DNA of 42,859 nt from Flavobacteriaceae bacterium (lineage in GTDB: Bacteria; Bacteroidota; Bacteroidia; Flavobacteriales; Flavobacteriaceae): positions 1-42,859 of the forward strand of contig JAGSHF010000004.1 of NCBI GenBank assembly GCA_023954685.1, in the 5' to 3' direction. Under the pieces are notes generated by a model that did no database searches, was not told the origin of the DNA, and saw only the letters and a list, made by a program, of their open reading frames with translations. Of the stretch, positions 10,056 through 20,402 are shown one piece after another. A program made the translations under genes and the position numbers. Within the stretch, counting starts at the first letter, position 1; each line of letters begins with the position of its first letter.

Positions 10056-11210
10056 ATGAACTACTTCTCATCCAACTTTAAATTAGGCATTTTAGGCGGC
10101 GGGCAATTAGGCAAAATGTTACTTAATGAAACACGAAAATTTGACATTTTTACAGCTGTACTTGATCCAAGTAATGAAGCCCCTTGTAAAATAGCATGCA
10201 ACATCTTTAAACAAGGAGATCTCTTAGATTTTGACACTGTTTATAACTTTGGCAAAACCGTTGATTTACTGACCATTGAAATAGAAAATGTAAATGTCGA
10301 TGCTCTAGAAAAGTTAGAGCACGATGGTGTAAAAGTTTATCCATCGTCCAAAACACTGCGCACTATTCAAAATAAAGCAAAGCAAAAGCTTTTTTATATT
10401 GATCATGACCTACCTACCGCTCCGTTTTCTCGTTTCGCCTATAAAGACGAAATTATAACAGCGATTAATCATAATGTATTGGACTTTCCATTTGTTTGGA
10501 AAAGCGCTCAATTTGGCTATGATGGCACTGGTGTTAAAGTGGTTAGAACACTGAACGATTTAGAAGGTTTGCCAAATGTAGAATGCATTACGGAAACACT
10601 CATCCCTTTTAAAAATGAATTATCGGTAATAGTGTCAAGAAATGCACAAGGGGACATTAAAGTTTACCCTGTTGTAGAAATGGAATTTCATCCAGAAGCT
10701 AACCAAGTAGAATATGTTATTTGTCCTGCTAGAATTGATGAAAGTGTAGCCAAAAAAGCAGAATTAATTGCTTTAAAAGTCTCCGCTGCGTTTAATCATG
10801 TAGGTCTATTGGCTGTAGAAATGTTTCAAACTGAAGATGATCACATCTTAATAAACGAAGTTGCACCCAGACCTCATAACTCAGGACATCACACTATTGA
10901 AGCAAGCTATACTTCACAATTTGAACAACACCTTCGCTCGATTTTAAATTTACCTCTAGGAGAAACCGCGAGTAAACTAGGAGGCGTTATGGTCAACTTA
11001 GTTGGTGCTGAAAATTATAATGGTAACGTGGTATATGAAAATATTGAATCTATAATGGAAATGCCAGGTGTTACACCTCACATTTATGGTAAAAAGCAAA
11101 CGCGTCCGTTTAGAAAAATGGGGCATGTAACGATTGTACATGAAGATATTAATAAGGCTAGAAAAATCGCAGAAAACGTAAAACAAAATATTAAAGTAAT
11201 AAGCACATAA
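10056..11210 (+). CDS. purK: 5-(carboxyamino)imidazole ribonucleotide synthase
   Basis: ATP-grasp protein 'KLGILGGGQLGKML', 'EVAPRPHNSGHHTIEA'; directly followed by purE. Confidence 0.96.
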   Translation: MNYFSSNFKLGILGGGQLGKMLLNETRKFDIFTAVLDPSNEAPCKIACNIFKQGDLLDFDTVYNFGKTVDLLTIEIENVNVDALEKLEHDGVKVYPSSKTLRTIQNKAKQKLFYIDHDLPTAPFSRFAYKDEIITAINHNVLDFPFVWKSAQFGYDGTGVKVVRTLNDLEGLPNVECITETLIPFKNELSVIVSRNAQGDIKVYPVVEMEFHPEANQVEYVICPARIDESVAKKAELIALKVSAAFNHVGLLAVEMFQTEDDHILINEVAPRPHNSGHHTIEASYTSQFEQHLRSILNLPLGETASKLGGVMVNLVGAENYNGNVVYENIESIMEMPGVTPHIYGKKQTRPFRKMGHVTIVHEDINKARKIAENVKQNIKVIST

Positions 11211-11211
11211 T

Positions 11212-11691
11212 ATGGCACAAGTAGGAATAATTATGGGAAGCAATAGTGACATGCCAATCATGCAAGAAGCTATTGATATTTTAAAAGGGTTTGATATTGA
11301 AGTTGAAGTCGATATTGTGTCCGCGCACCGTACACCTGAGAAAATGTTTGACTACGGTAAAAATGCTCACAAAAGAGGGATTAAAGTAATCGTAGCAGGT
11401 GCTGGTGGAGCAGCGCACTTACCAGGTATGATGGCTTCACTAACCCCTTTACCAGTAATAGGCGTACCAGTTAAGTCAAGAAATTCTATTGATGGCTGGG
11501 ACTCTGTATTGTCCATTTTACAAATGCCCGGCGGAGTTCCTGTGGCTACTGTAGCACTAGATGGAGCGAAAAATGCAGGTATATTAGCCGCTCAAATAAT
11601 TGGAACTTTCGACACCTGTATTTTGGATAAAATAATAGCTTATAAAGCAGGATTAAAAATTAAAGTTGTGGAAGCTTCTAAAAACCTTTAA
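11212..11691 (+). CDS. purE: 5-(carboxyamino)imidazole ribonucleotide mutase
   Basis: 'MGSNSDMPIM', 'VSAHRTPEKM', 'AGAGGAAHLPGM' PurE signatures. Confidence 0.97.
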   Translation: MAQVGIIMGSNSDMPIMQEAIDILKGFDIEVEVDIVSAHRTPEKMFDYGKNAHKRGIKVIVAGAGGAAHLPGMMASLTPLPVIGVPVKSRNSIDGWDSVLSILQMPGGVPVATVALDGAKNAGILAAQIIGTFDTCILDKIIAYKAGLKIKVVEASKNL

Positions 11692-11694
11692 ACA

Positions 11695-11724
11695 ATAAAA
11701 CCTTAACCGAAGCTAAGGTTTTAT
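11695..11724 (+). terminator. rho-independent terminator after purKE
   Basis: Perfect 11-bp arms ATAAAACCTTA / TAAGGTTTTAT with 8-nt loop, 4 nt after the purE stop. Confidence 0.85.
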
Positions 11725-11925
11725 AATTGCTATTAATCAACCATTTTTTTAAGAGTGTAACTCTATGAAAAATTCTTCGACGAAAGTAAAACTTTTTTAA
11801 CAATTAACAATCCATTGTTAATTAATTCTGATAAGATTAACAGAACAGAAAGAAAGCGCTTACAAACTTAAAGTATTTGTAATCAAAGTTTTAATCCTTA
11901 ACCATCAAATTCACTTACAATCCAT

Positions 11926-13959
11926 ATGAATATTCTAAACCATAAGTTTTCAACCCCGTTTAAAACAGCTCCATTTTCAAAAATCAGGACCCAAGATTTT
12001 TTACCCGCTTTTAAAAATGCAATAGCAAACGCGAGATTAGAAATTGATAATATTGCTAATAACACAGCTGATGCGACATTTCAAAATACAATTGAAGCAT
12101 TAGATTTTTCGGGTAATCAATTGGAACGCATTTCGAGTATATTCTTCAACCTCAATGCGGCCGAAACTAACGCTGATATTCAAAAAATTGCTCAGGAAGT
12201 ATCGCCATTATTATCAGAGTTCAGTAACGATGTGACCTTAAATGAAGCATTATTTTTACGCGTTAAAGCCATTAATGATGTTAAAGCCAATTTGGACTTA
12301 ACTCCAGAACAAAGCACATTACTTGACAAAAAGTATAAAGGGTTTTCTAGAAATGGTGCTAATTTACCTGAGGATAAAAAAGAAATACTTCGAGAAATTG
12401 ACAAGGAATTAAGTCAGCTAAAACTTAAATTCGGGGAGAATATTCTTGCAGAAACTAACAAGTTTGAAATGCGCATCACCAATCCAGATGATTTAGAAGG
12501 TTTACCAGAGGGTGCTATAGAAGCGGCTAAACAACTTGCCGAATCTAAGAAAAAAGAAGGTTGGCTAATTACATTAGACTACCCAAGCTATATACCCTTT
12601 ATGACCTACGCAAAAAATCGTGAGCGCCGTGAAGAGCTTGCAAAAGCATTTGGTGCTAAAGGTTTTCAAAATGATGATTTAGACAATCAAGAAATTGTTC
12701 TAGACATTGTAAGGTTAAGGCATGAACGTGCCAATTTGCTAGAATATAAAACGCATTCGCATTTTATACTAGAAGAACGTATGGCACAAACACCTACTCA
12801 AGTACAAGCGTTTTTAAATGAACTTCTGGAAAAAGCACAACCTGCGGCTAAGCTTGAATTTTCAACCCTTGAAAATTTTGCCAAGGAAATGGATAACATT
12901 GATCAGCTTCAAAAATGGGATGCGTCATATTACGCCGAGAAATTAAAACAAAAGTTATTCAACTTAGATGACGAACAATTAAAACCTTATTTCAAATTAG
13001 AAAACGTCATACAAGGAGCGTTTGCTGTAGCCCATAAACTCTTCAATTTAAACTTTGAAGAAATTAAAACCATAGACAAATATCATGATGAGGTATTAAC
13101 TTATAAAGTGACTGATGACCATGGTGATTTGGTTTCTATTCTATACGCTGACTTTTTTCCTCGATCTGGAAAAAGAAATGGTGCTTGGATGACCTCATAT
13201 AAATCTCAAAGTATAAATAATGGCGTAAATGATCGTCCACATATTTCAATAGTTTGCAATTTCACCAAACCTACAAAAAGCAAACCATCATTACTTACTT
13301 TTAATGAAGTGACTACCTTATTTCATGAATTTGGGCATGCGCTGCATGGTATGCTTGCCAATACCACCTATCCTAGTTTATCTGGCACCAACGTCTATTG
13401 GGATTTTGTAGAATTACCTAGTCAAATTTTAGAAAATTGGTGTTATGAAAAAGAAGCACTTGAGTTATTTGCCCGTCATTATGAAACTGGTGAAATAATT
13501 CCAATGGAACTGATTAACAAAATTAAAGCTTCTGCAACGTTCCATGAAGGCATGCAAACGCTTCGTCAAATTAGTTTTGGATTGCTTGACATGAGTTGGC
13601 ACAGTGATACGTCGCCAAAAGCTATTACATCAGTCAAAGATTTTGAAATTGATGCTTTTGGCAAAACACAATTATATCCAGATGTTCATGGAAATTGTAT
13701 GAGTACAGCATTTGCTCATATCTTTCAAGGTGGATACTCCTCGGGGTATTACAGTTATAAATGGGCAGAAGTTCTTGATGCCGATGCCTTCGAATATTTT
13801 AAAACTGAAGGGATTTTTAATAAAGATGTTGCTCAAAAATTTCACGACAATGTATTGAGTAAAGGTGGCACCGAAAACCCAATGATACTATACAAACGAT
13901 TTAGAGGACAAGCCCCAAAACCTGAAGCACTTTTAAGACGCGCTGGATTAATTGAATAA
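11926..13959 (+). CDS. M3 family metallopeptidase (oligopeptidase A / dipeptidyl carboxypeptidase type)
   Basis: Zinc motif HEFGHALHGML (HExxH variant HEFGH), 'ILENWCYEKEAL'. Confidence 0.94.
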   Translation: MNILNHKFSTPFKTAPFSKIRTQDFLPAFKNAIANARLEIDNIANNTADATFQNTIEALDFSGNQLERISSIFFNLNAAETNADIQKIAQEVSPLLSEFSNDVTLNEALFLRVKAINDVKANLDLTPEQSTLLDKKYKGFSRNGANLPEDKKEILREIDKELSQLKLKFGENILAETNKFEMRITNPDDLEGLPEGAIEAAKQLAESKKKEGWLITLDYPSYIPFMTYAKNRERREELAKAFGAKGFQNDDLDNQEIVLDIVRLRHERANLLEYKTHSHFILEERMAQTPTQVQAFLNELLEKAQPAAKLEFSTLENFAKEMDNIDQLQKWDASYYAEKLKQKLFNLDDEQLKPYFKLENVIQGAFAVAHKLFNLNFEEIKTIDKYHDEVLTYKVTDDHGDLVSILYADFFPRSGKRNGAWMTSYKSQSINNGVNDRPHISIVCNFTKPTKSKPSLLTFNEVTTLFHEFGHALHGMLANTTYPSLSGTNVYWDFVELPSQILENWCYEKEALELFARHYETGEIIPMELINKIKASATFHEGMQTLRQISFGLLDMSWHSDTSPKAITSVKDFEIDAFGKTQLYPDVHGNCMSTAFAHIFQGGYSSGYYSYKWAEVLDADAFEYFKTEGIFNKDVAQKFHDNVLSKGGTENPMILYKRFRGQAPKPEALLRRAGLIE

Positions 13960-14065
13960 CCAATGGCTATAGCTTTTCTATGATATTTAGAATTAAACTT
14001 CATTAGAATTAAGATTACAATTCAGATTTTTATTCTATTTTTGAACAAACACTACAAAGACATTT

Positions 14066-14620
14066 ATGTCGAAGCATGAAATCAACGCAAACAAATGGAT
14101 AGATCGGTATTCCGATTATTTATTTAATTATACCATTACCAGAGTAAGAGACCGAGATACGGCTCAAGATTTGGTTCAGGATACGTTTTTTGCCGGATTA
14201 AAATCCATGAAAAATTTTAAAGGCGAAGCAAGTGAACGCACCTGGTTGATTTCTATTTTAAAGCGAAAAATAATTGATCACTACAGAAAAATCAACTCCA
14301 AAAAAGGGCAAGCTGAAGTGAAAATGAATTTTAGCACTGATGGTGAAAACGAAGGAAGTTGGTTAGAAGAAAGAGTTGCAGATCCTTTTGATAAAACGGC
14401 CGAAGACACACTTGAAAACACAGAACTTGGACTTGCAATCCATGGCTGTTTAGATAAATTACCGGAAAAACAAGCGCAAGTTTTTAAAATGAAAACCATT
14501 TTGGGTTACGAAACAGAAGCCATTTGTAATGAATTGGGTATCACTGCGTCTAACCTTTGGGTAATTATACACAGAGCAAGAACAACAATGGCTTCTTGTC
14601 TTGAAAAAAATTGGTTCTAA
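14066..14620 (+). CDS. sigma-70 family (ECF-like) RNA polymerase sigma factor
   Basis: 184 aa; region 2 'RVRDRDTAQDLVQDTFFAGLKSMKNFKGEASERTWLISILKRKIIDHYRK'; region 4 'CLDKLPEKQAQVFKMKTILGYETEAICNELGITASNLWVIIHRAR'. Confidence 0.93.
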   Translation: MSKHEINANKWIDRYSDYLFNYTITRVRDRDTAQDLVQDTFFAGLKSMKNFKGEASERTWLISILKRKIIDHYRKINSKKGQAEVKMNFSTDGENEGSWLEERVADPFDKTAEDTLENTELGLAIHGCLDKLPEKQAQVFKMKTILGYETEAICNELGITASNLWVIIHRARTTMASCLEKNWF

Positions 14621-14629
14621 ACAAAGATC

Positions 14630-14890
14630 ATGAGCGAAAAAAACAAATTATTCTTATCTTGTAATGAGGCAAATCACACTTGTGACAAAACACAATATAA
14701 GGATGCTAGTATTTGGGAAAAGGTTAAATTGAACTTTCATTTAATCTATTGTAGAGCGTGTAGAAAATATACCAAAAACAATGGCAAACTCACTAAAATA
14801 ATGAGGAGTAATAAATTAGAGCATTTAGAAAGTTCAGAAAAAGAAATGCTTCAAGTCAATTTTAACAAAGAACTACTAAAGCAGAAATAA
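14630..14890 (+). CDS. small soluble HxxxCxxC protein, putative zinc-binding anti-sigma factor
   Basis: 86 aa, 9 nt after the sigma gene; 'FHLIYCRACRKY' fits the ZAS HX3CX2C signature; no hydrophobic helix seen. Confidence 0.6.
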   Translation: MSEKNKLFLSCNEANHTCDKTQYKDASIWEKVKLNFHLIYCRACRKYTKNNGKLTKIMRSNKLEHLESSEKEMLQVNFNKELLKQK

Positions 14891-14893
14891 GTC

Positions 14894-15715
14894 TTAAAGT
14901 AAATATAGTATTAGCCACAAAATTGGCATCCCTTCAACCCAAAACGAACTGTAGTATTTGGGTTGTTTTATTTTTGAAAACCAAACAAATCCCAAGAGTA
15001 CTAGCAAAACAAAAGATAAGATAAAGTGACTATTTATTTCATCTTTAAAAAACTCCATTAGTAAAATAGCAAAAATCAAAATACTACCTATTATTTTTGT
15101 GGCCAATACACCTATGCGTTGCGGAATTGTGGCCAATTTTAAACTGTCATATTGCAAATCTCTAATTTCAAAAGGCAACATCAATACCAGAACAAAAATA
15201 TAACGTTGAATTCCTGTAATAACCACATCAGAAGATATCACCATATCTGCATTTATCACTGGCAAAATAACCACAACAATAGCCCAGACCAAAGCAATTA
15301 TATAAACTTTTAATCCGCTAATACTTCTAAGATTTTTTCCTTTATCAACAAACCAGGAAGTAGGCAAAAGGGGTACTGCATATAAAAATGTAATTACACC
15401 TAAACCTAATAGCAGCCACATGACCTGATTATTGAGCTGAAATCCAAAATACAATAAGCTCATAAAACAGAACATAGAAAATATCTGGATAAATCGCAAC
15501 CAAGGCGAAAGCTGTCTGTGATGAAATTTTGCCAAACCAAAATACTTAACAAAATTATAGCCTGTTACAGCTGCAAAAAACACAAAGCACAATAGGGCCC
15601 AATCTGTGGTCAAACCAAATTCCAAATTAGTAATCCAACACAAACTACACACCGCAAGTGCCACGTGAATGCTAGCGTTAATATAAAAATCTAAAATTTG
15701 TTTTATGATTTGCAT
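14894..15715 (-). CDS. polytopic membrane protein, UbiA-prenyltransferase-like
   Basis: Many hydrophobic helices; start placed at MQIIKQILDFY (ATG 15713-15715), because the longer ORF (to 15922) would overlap gcvP. 'TGYNFVKYFGLAKFHHRQ' and 'LPFEIRDLQYDSLKLATIPQRIG' resemble UbiA-type loops. Confidence 0.6.
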   Translation of the reverse strand: MQIIKQILDFYINASIHVALAVCSLCWITNLEFGLTTDWALLCFVFFAAVTGYNFVKYFGLAKFHHRQLSPWLRFIQIFSMFCFMSLLYFGFQLNNQVMWLLLGLGVITFLYAVPLLPTSWFVDKGKNLRSISGLKVYIIALVWAIVVVILPVINADMVISSDVVITGIQRYIFVLVLMLPFEIRDLQYDSLKLATIPQRIGVLATKIIGSILIFAILLMEFFKDEINSHFILSFVLLVLLGFVWFSKIKQPKYYSSFWVEGMPILWLILYLL

Positions 15716-15834
15716 AAGACAAAAATAATGAAACTGATAATAATGCCTTGTTTTGGTTAAAACTTTCAAAATAGAACAATAAAATAATTGATTATTTCCG
15801 TAATTTTGTCGCTTCAATAAACAACACAACAAGA

Positions 15835-18687
15835 ATGAATACAGATACTTTTGCACTACGCCACATTGGACCAAGAATTGAGGATCATAAAGCAATGCTT
15901 CAAACGATTGGAGTTGACACATTAGATCAACTCATTTCCGAAACGGTTCCTGATAACATCAAGTTAAAAGGAGGCTTAAATCTTGACAAAGCCATGAGTG
16001 AGCAAACTTACTTAACTCATATTCAAGAACTAGCTTCAAAAAATAAAGTATATAAATCATATATAGGGTTAGGATATCACCCATCAAATTTACCTGCTGT
16101 CATTCAACGTAACATTTTGGAAAATCCAGGGTGGTATACAGCATACACGCCTTACCAAGCGGAAATTGCTCAAGGTCGACTAGAAGCACTATTAAATTTC
16201 CAAACCATGATCACAGATCTTACTGGTATGGAATTGGCTAACGCATCACTTTTAGATGAATCTACTGCTGCTGCTGAAGCCATGGCCTTATTATTTGCTG
16301 TTCGTGAAAGATCACAAAAGAAAGACAATGTTGTAAAGTTTTTTGTGTCTGATCTTGTTTTACCACAGACACTTTCCGTACTACAAACCAGAGCCATTCC
16401 AATTGGTGTAGAGCTTGTAGTTGGCAATCATAATTCATTTAATTTTACTTCAGACTTCTTTGGTGCCATCATTCAATACCCTGGAAAATCTGGTGAAATT
16501 ATCGATATTGAATCTTTCATTTCTAATGCTAATGCAGCGCAAATAAAAGTTGCCGTTGCCGCTGACATCTTAAGCTTAGTGAAACTTGAAGCTCCGGGTA
16601 AATTTGGAGCGGATGTCGTTGTTGGAACTACACAACGTTTTGGAATTCCTATGGGATATGGAGGTCCGCATGCTGCATATTTTGCAACCAAAGAAGCCTA
16701 CAAACGTAATATTCCAGGTCGTATTATTGGGGTTACTAAGGATACTAATGGCAATCGTGCCCTTCGTATGGCCTTACAAACAAGAGAACAGCATATTAAA
16801 AGAGATAGAGCAACATCAAACATTTGCACAGCACAAGTATTATTGGCTGTAATGGCCGGTATGTATGCTGTTTATCACGGCCCTAAAGGTTTGGATTACA
16901 TAGCGAACAAAGTGCATAATTCAGCTTGCACTTTGGCAAATGCCTTAGAATTTGCTGGATTTGAACGTGATGATTTACCCTTTTTTGATACCATTCAAAT
17001 TAAAGTTGTTGACGCTTCAAAAATTAAAACTTTGGCAGAATCGCAAGGTATTAACTTCTTTTACCCACACAATAATACGGTTGCTATAACCATAAATGAA
17101 ACTACGACATTAAACGATTTAAATGATATTTTGAATGTTTTTACAGCATCAGAAAGCTTGGATTCCGTATTAATTCAAGATATTGGAAATCACAACATGA
17201 TCCCAGAAAATGTGTTAAGAACTTCTCTTTTCTTAGAAAATAAAGTTTTTAATACGTACCATTCTGAAACAGACTTAATGCGTTACATTAAGAAATTAGA
17301 GCGTAAAGATTTATCACTAAATCACTCTATGATATCTTTAGGTTCTTGTACAATGAAGCTTAATGCTGCATCAGAAATGCTTCCATTAAGCTGGGCCAAT
17401 TGGGGTAATATTCATCCTTTTGCACCAGTTGACCAAGTTGAAGGCTATCAATTTGTTATGCAAAAATTAGCAGATCAACTTACTGAAATTACAGGTTTCG
17501 CTGGCACATCTTTACAACCAAACTCCGGAGCTCAAGGTGAATTTGCTGGATTAATGGTTATTAAAGCGTATCATGAATCTAGAAATGATCATCATAGAAA
17601 CATATGTTTAATCCCATCATCTGCCCATGGTACTAATCCTGCCAGTGCAGTTATGGCTGGTATGAAAGTGGTCGTAACAAAATCGAATGAAGAAGGTAAT
17701 ATTGATGTTGATGATCTAAGAGAAAAAGCAGAGCTGCATAAAGATAATTTGTCTTGTTTGATGGTGACCTATCCATCAACACATGGTGTATATGAGTCTG
17801 CAATTAAAGAAATAACACAAATCATTCATGATAATGGTGGCCAGGTTTATATGGACGGTGCCAACATGAATGCCCAAGTAGGGTTAACAAATCCAGGAAA
17901 CATTGGTGCAGATGTGTGTCACTTAAACCTTCATAAAACCTTCGCAATACCTCATGGTGGTGGTGGCCCAGGGGTAGGACCAATTTGTGTAGCAGAACAA
18001 TTGGTGCCTTTTTTACCAGGAAACCCAGTAATTCCGGTTGGAGGAAAGCACGCTATTACTGCCATTTCAGCGGCTCCATTTGGATCAGCATTGGCTTGTT
18101 TAATATCTTATGGTTATATCTGCATGTTAGGTGCAGATGGCCTAACGGAATCTACTAAAATCGCCATCTTAAATGCCAATTATATTAAGGAACGGTTACA
18201 AGGTCATTTTGACACTTTGTATTCTGGAGAAAATGGACGTGCAGCTCATGAAATGATTGTGGATTGTAGAGCTTTTAAAGCGCATGGCATTGAAGTAACT
18301 GACATAGCAAAACGCTTAATGGATTATGGTTTTCATGCACCAACAGTATCATTTCCTGTGGCTGGAACTTTAATGATTGAGCCCACTGAAAGTGAAGCTA
18401 AGCATGAGTTAGACCGTTTTTGTGATGCTATGATTTCTATTAGAAAAGAGATTGAAAAAGCCGACAAAGACAACCCTAACAATATGCTTAAAAATTCACC
18501 GCATACTATGGCAATGCTTACAACTGATGATTGGGATTTTCCATATACTAGAGCACAAGCTGCATTTCCATTAGATTACGTTATGGATAATAAATTTTGG
18601 CCTAGTGTTAGACGCGTTGATGATGCTTTTGGTGATAGAAATTTAATTTGTACTTGTGCTCCGATTGAAGATTTTATTGAGGCATAA
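15835..18687 (+). CDS. gcvP: glycine dehydrogenase (aminomethyl-transferring), P protein
   Basis: 950 aa; 'FALRHIGPR', 'YTPYQAEIAQGRLEALLNFQTM', PLP site 'NLHKTFAIPHGGGGPGVGPI'. Confidence 0.98.
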   Translation: MNTDTFALRHIGPRIEDHKAMLQTIGVDTLDQLISETVPDNIKLKGGLNLDKAMSEQTYLTHIQELASKNKVYKSYIGLGYHPSNLPAVIQRNILENPGWYTAYTPYQAEIAQGRLEALLNFQTMITDLTGMELANASLLDESTAAAEAMALLFAVRERSQKKDNVVKFFVSDLVLPQTLSVLQTRAIPIGVELVVGNHNSFNFTSDFFGAIIQYPGKSGEIIDIESFISNANAAQIKVAVAADILSLVKLEAPGKFGADVVVGTTQRFGIPMGYGGPHAAYFATKEAYKRNIPGRIIGVTKDTNGNRALRMALQTREQHIKRDRATSNICTAQVLLAVMAGMYAVYHGPKGLDYIANKVHNSACTLANALEFAGFERDDLPFFDTIQIKVVDASKIKTLAESQGINFFYPHNNTVAITINETTTLNDLNDILNVFTASESLDSVLIQDIGNHNMIPENVLRTSLFLENKVFNTYHSETDLMRYIKKLERKDLSLNHSMISLGSCTMKLNAASEMLPLSWANWGNIHPFAPVDQVEGYQFVMQKLADQLTEITGFAGTSLQPNSGAQGEFAGLMVIKAYHESRNDHHRNICLIPSSAHGTNPASAVMAGMKVVVTKSNEEGNIDVDDLREKAELHKDNLSCLMVTYPSTHGVYESAIKEITQIIHDNGGQVYMDGANMNAQVGLTNPGNIGADVCHLNLHKTFAIPHGGGGPGVGPICVAEQLVPFLPGNPVIPVGGKHAITAISAAPFGSALACLISYGYICMLGADGLTESTKIAILNANYIKERLQGHFDTLYSGENGRAAHEMIVDCRAFKAHGIEVTDIAKRLMDYGFHAPTVSFPVAGTLMIEPTESEAKHELDRFCDAMISIRKEIEKADKDNPNNMLKNSPHTMAMLTTDDWDFPYTRAQAAFPLDYVMDNKFWPSVRRVDDAFGDRNLICTCAPIEDFIEA

Positions 18688-18789
18688 GTGTCGTTGAACA
18701 TCGTAAAATTTAACAAATAGGTTTTTACGCTCAACAAATAGCAACTATATTCGTTACATTAGCGAAATTTAAAGACTAATTTTCTTTAT

Positions 18790-19848
18790 ATGAATATTAA
18801 GATTACCGGAACTGGCAGTTATATACCTAATGTTGTTGAGAAAAACGAAGACTTTCACCACCACCAATTTTTAAATACGGATGGTTCTTCAATAAACTCT
18901 GATAATGAAGTTATTATTGAAAAATTCAAAGCCATTACTGGTATCGGTGAAAGACGTTATGTAAACGAATCATTATGTACTTCTGATATTGCTTTTTATG
19001 CGGCTCAAAATGCAATTAGCGATGCCAATATCAATCCAGAAGAAATAGATTATATTATTGTAGCTCACAATTATGGTGATGTAAAACATAATGCAGAACA
19101 AAGTGATACGGTTCCAAGTATTGCATCTAGAGTAAAACACTTACTAAAGATTAAAAACCCTAAATGTGTTGGATACGACATGCTTTTTGGGTGCCCTGGT
19201 TGGATTGAAGGCACCATTCAAGCCAATGCTTTTATTAAAGCTGGCATAGCAAAAAAATGTTTAATCATTGGTGCAGAAACTTTATCACGGGTTATTGATA
19301 AGCATGACCGAGACTCGATGATTTATTCTGATGGTGCTGGTGCTGTTATTTTAGAAGCTACAAATGATGATGGCGGTATTCTTGCTCATGAGAGTGCAAC
19401 ATATACGTTAGATGAAGCGCATTATATATTTTTTGGAGAAACGAACAATCAAGACATAAGTGATAAGCGACGCTATATAAAAATGTATGGCAGAAAAATT
19501 TATGAATTTGCATTAAGTAATGTTCCAGCTGCAATGAAATCTTGCTTAGATCAAAGTGGTATTGACATCAAGGATATTAAAAAAATATTAATACATCAAG
19601 CCAACGAAAAAATGGACGAAGCTATTGTACAACGCTTTTATAAATTGTACGATATGGAAATGCCTGAAATGATTATGCCAATGACCATTAACAAACTTGG
19701 TAATTCTAGTGTGGCAACTGTTCCAACTTTATATGATTTAATTTTGAGAGGTGAATTAGATGGTCATGAAATCAATAAAGGTGACCATATTCTATTTGCG
19801 AGTGTTGGTGCCGGCATGAATATTAATGCTATTGTTTACAAATATTAG
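18790..19848 (+). CDS. 3-oxoacyl-ACP synthase III family protein (KAS III-like)
   Basis: Catalytic Cys 'MLFGCPGWIEG', His 'ILIHQANEKM', Asn 'NKLGNSSVATVP'. Confidence 0.92.
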   Translation: MNIKITGTGSYIPNVVEKNEDFHHHQFLNTDGSSINSDNEVIIEKFKAITGIGERRYVNESLCTSDIAFYAAQNAISDANINPEEIDYIIVAHNYGDVKHNAEQSDTVPSIASRVKHLLKIKNPKCVGYDMLFGCPGWIEGTIQANAFIKAGIAKKCLIIGAETLSRVIDKHDRDSMIYSDGAGAVILEATNDDGGILAHESATYTLDEAHYIFFGETNNQDISDKRRYIKMYGRKIYEFALSNVPAAMKSCLDQSGIDIKDIKKILIHQANEKMDEAIVQRFYKLYDMEMPEMIMPMTINKLGNSSVATVPTLYDLILRGELDGHEINKGDHILFASVGAGMNINAIVYKY

Positions 19849-19879
19849 TTAAAAGATTTCCACTTTCGTGGAAAATACT

Positions 19880-20401
19880 ATGTACGAAAATAGTTTTCCA
19901 AATAAGAGATACAAAAATACAGCTGAGTTTCTAAAAAAGCATATTTCTACGGATTCTAAAATTTTAGACTTGGGCGTTGAAAATCCTTTTACTAAAATCA
20001 TGAAACAACAGGGTTTTACCGTTGAAAACACAAAAGGTGAAGATCTAGACATGGATACGTCATCTATTGAAAACTCAAATGCTACAGTAGTCACCTCCTT
20101 TGAAATATTCGAACACCTCCTTAATCCTTTTACAGTTTTACAACGTATAAAAGCAAATAGACTGGTCACTAGTGTACCTCTTAAACTTTGGTTTTCTTCA
20201 GCTTACAGAAGCAAAACAGACCCATGGGATAGACACTATCACGAATTTGAAGATTGGCAATTTGATTGGCTATTAGAAAAAGCTGGCTGGCGAATTATAG
20301 ACAGAAAACAATGGACCAATCCTACCAAAAAAATTGGAATCCGACCCGTTTTAAGATGGTTTACACCACGCTATTATATTGTTTACGCCGAACGAATTTA
20401 G
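19880..20401 (+). CDS. class I SAM-dependent methyltransferase-like protein
   Basis: Short protein with 'SKILDLGVENPFT', 'TSFEIFEHLLNPF', 'FSSAYRSKTDPWDRHYHEFEDWQFDWLLEKAGW'. ATG at 19880 preferred over the upstream GTG at 19868. Confidence 0.75.
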   Translation: MYENSFPNKRYKNTAEFLKKHISTDSKILDLGVENPFTKIMKQQGFTVENTKGEDLDMDTSSIENSNATVVTSFEIFEHLLNPFTVLQRIKANRLVTSVPLKLWFSSAYRSKTDPWDRHYHEFEDWQFDWLLEKAGWRIIDRKQWTNPTKKIGIRPVLRWFTPRYYIVYAERI

Positions 20402-20402
20402 A

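Noticed and set aside
15723-15834. Possible glycine riboswitch upstream of gcvP
   Set aside because: The 112-nt leader shows no conserved glycine aptamer core or paired aptamer architecture.
15716-15922. Upstream extension of the UbiA-like ORF overlapping gcvP
   Set aside because: The extension overlaps the well-supported gcvP start and lacks hydrophobic family-like sequence; ATG at 15715 fits better.
18712-18741. Direct repeat AACAAATAG spaced 21 nt upstream of the KAS III gene
   Set aside because: Only two 9-nt copies; too weak without comparative data.
19857-19874. Hairpin TTTCCAC-TTTC-GTGGAAA at the start of the methyltransferase gene
   Set aside because: Only a 7-bp stem with no T-run; may be chance in AT-rich DNA and not strong enough for a regulatory claim.
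20379-20402. GT2 start at 20379 overlapping the methyltransferase gene
   Set aside because: An in-frame TTG at 20403 sits right after the upstream stop and just before the conserved FYIVIPAHNE start.
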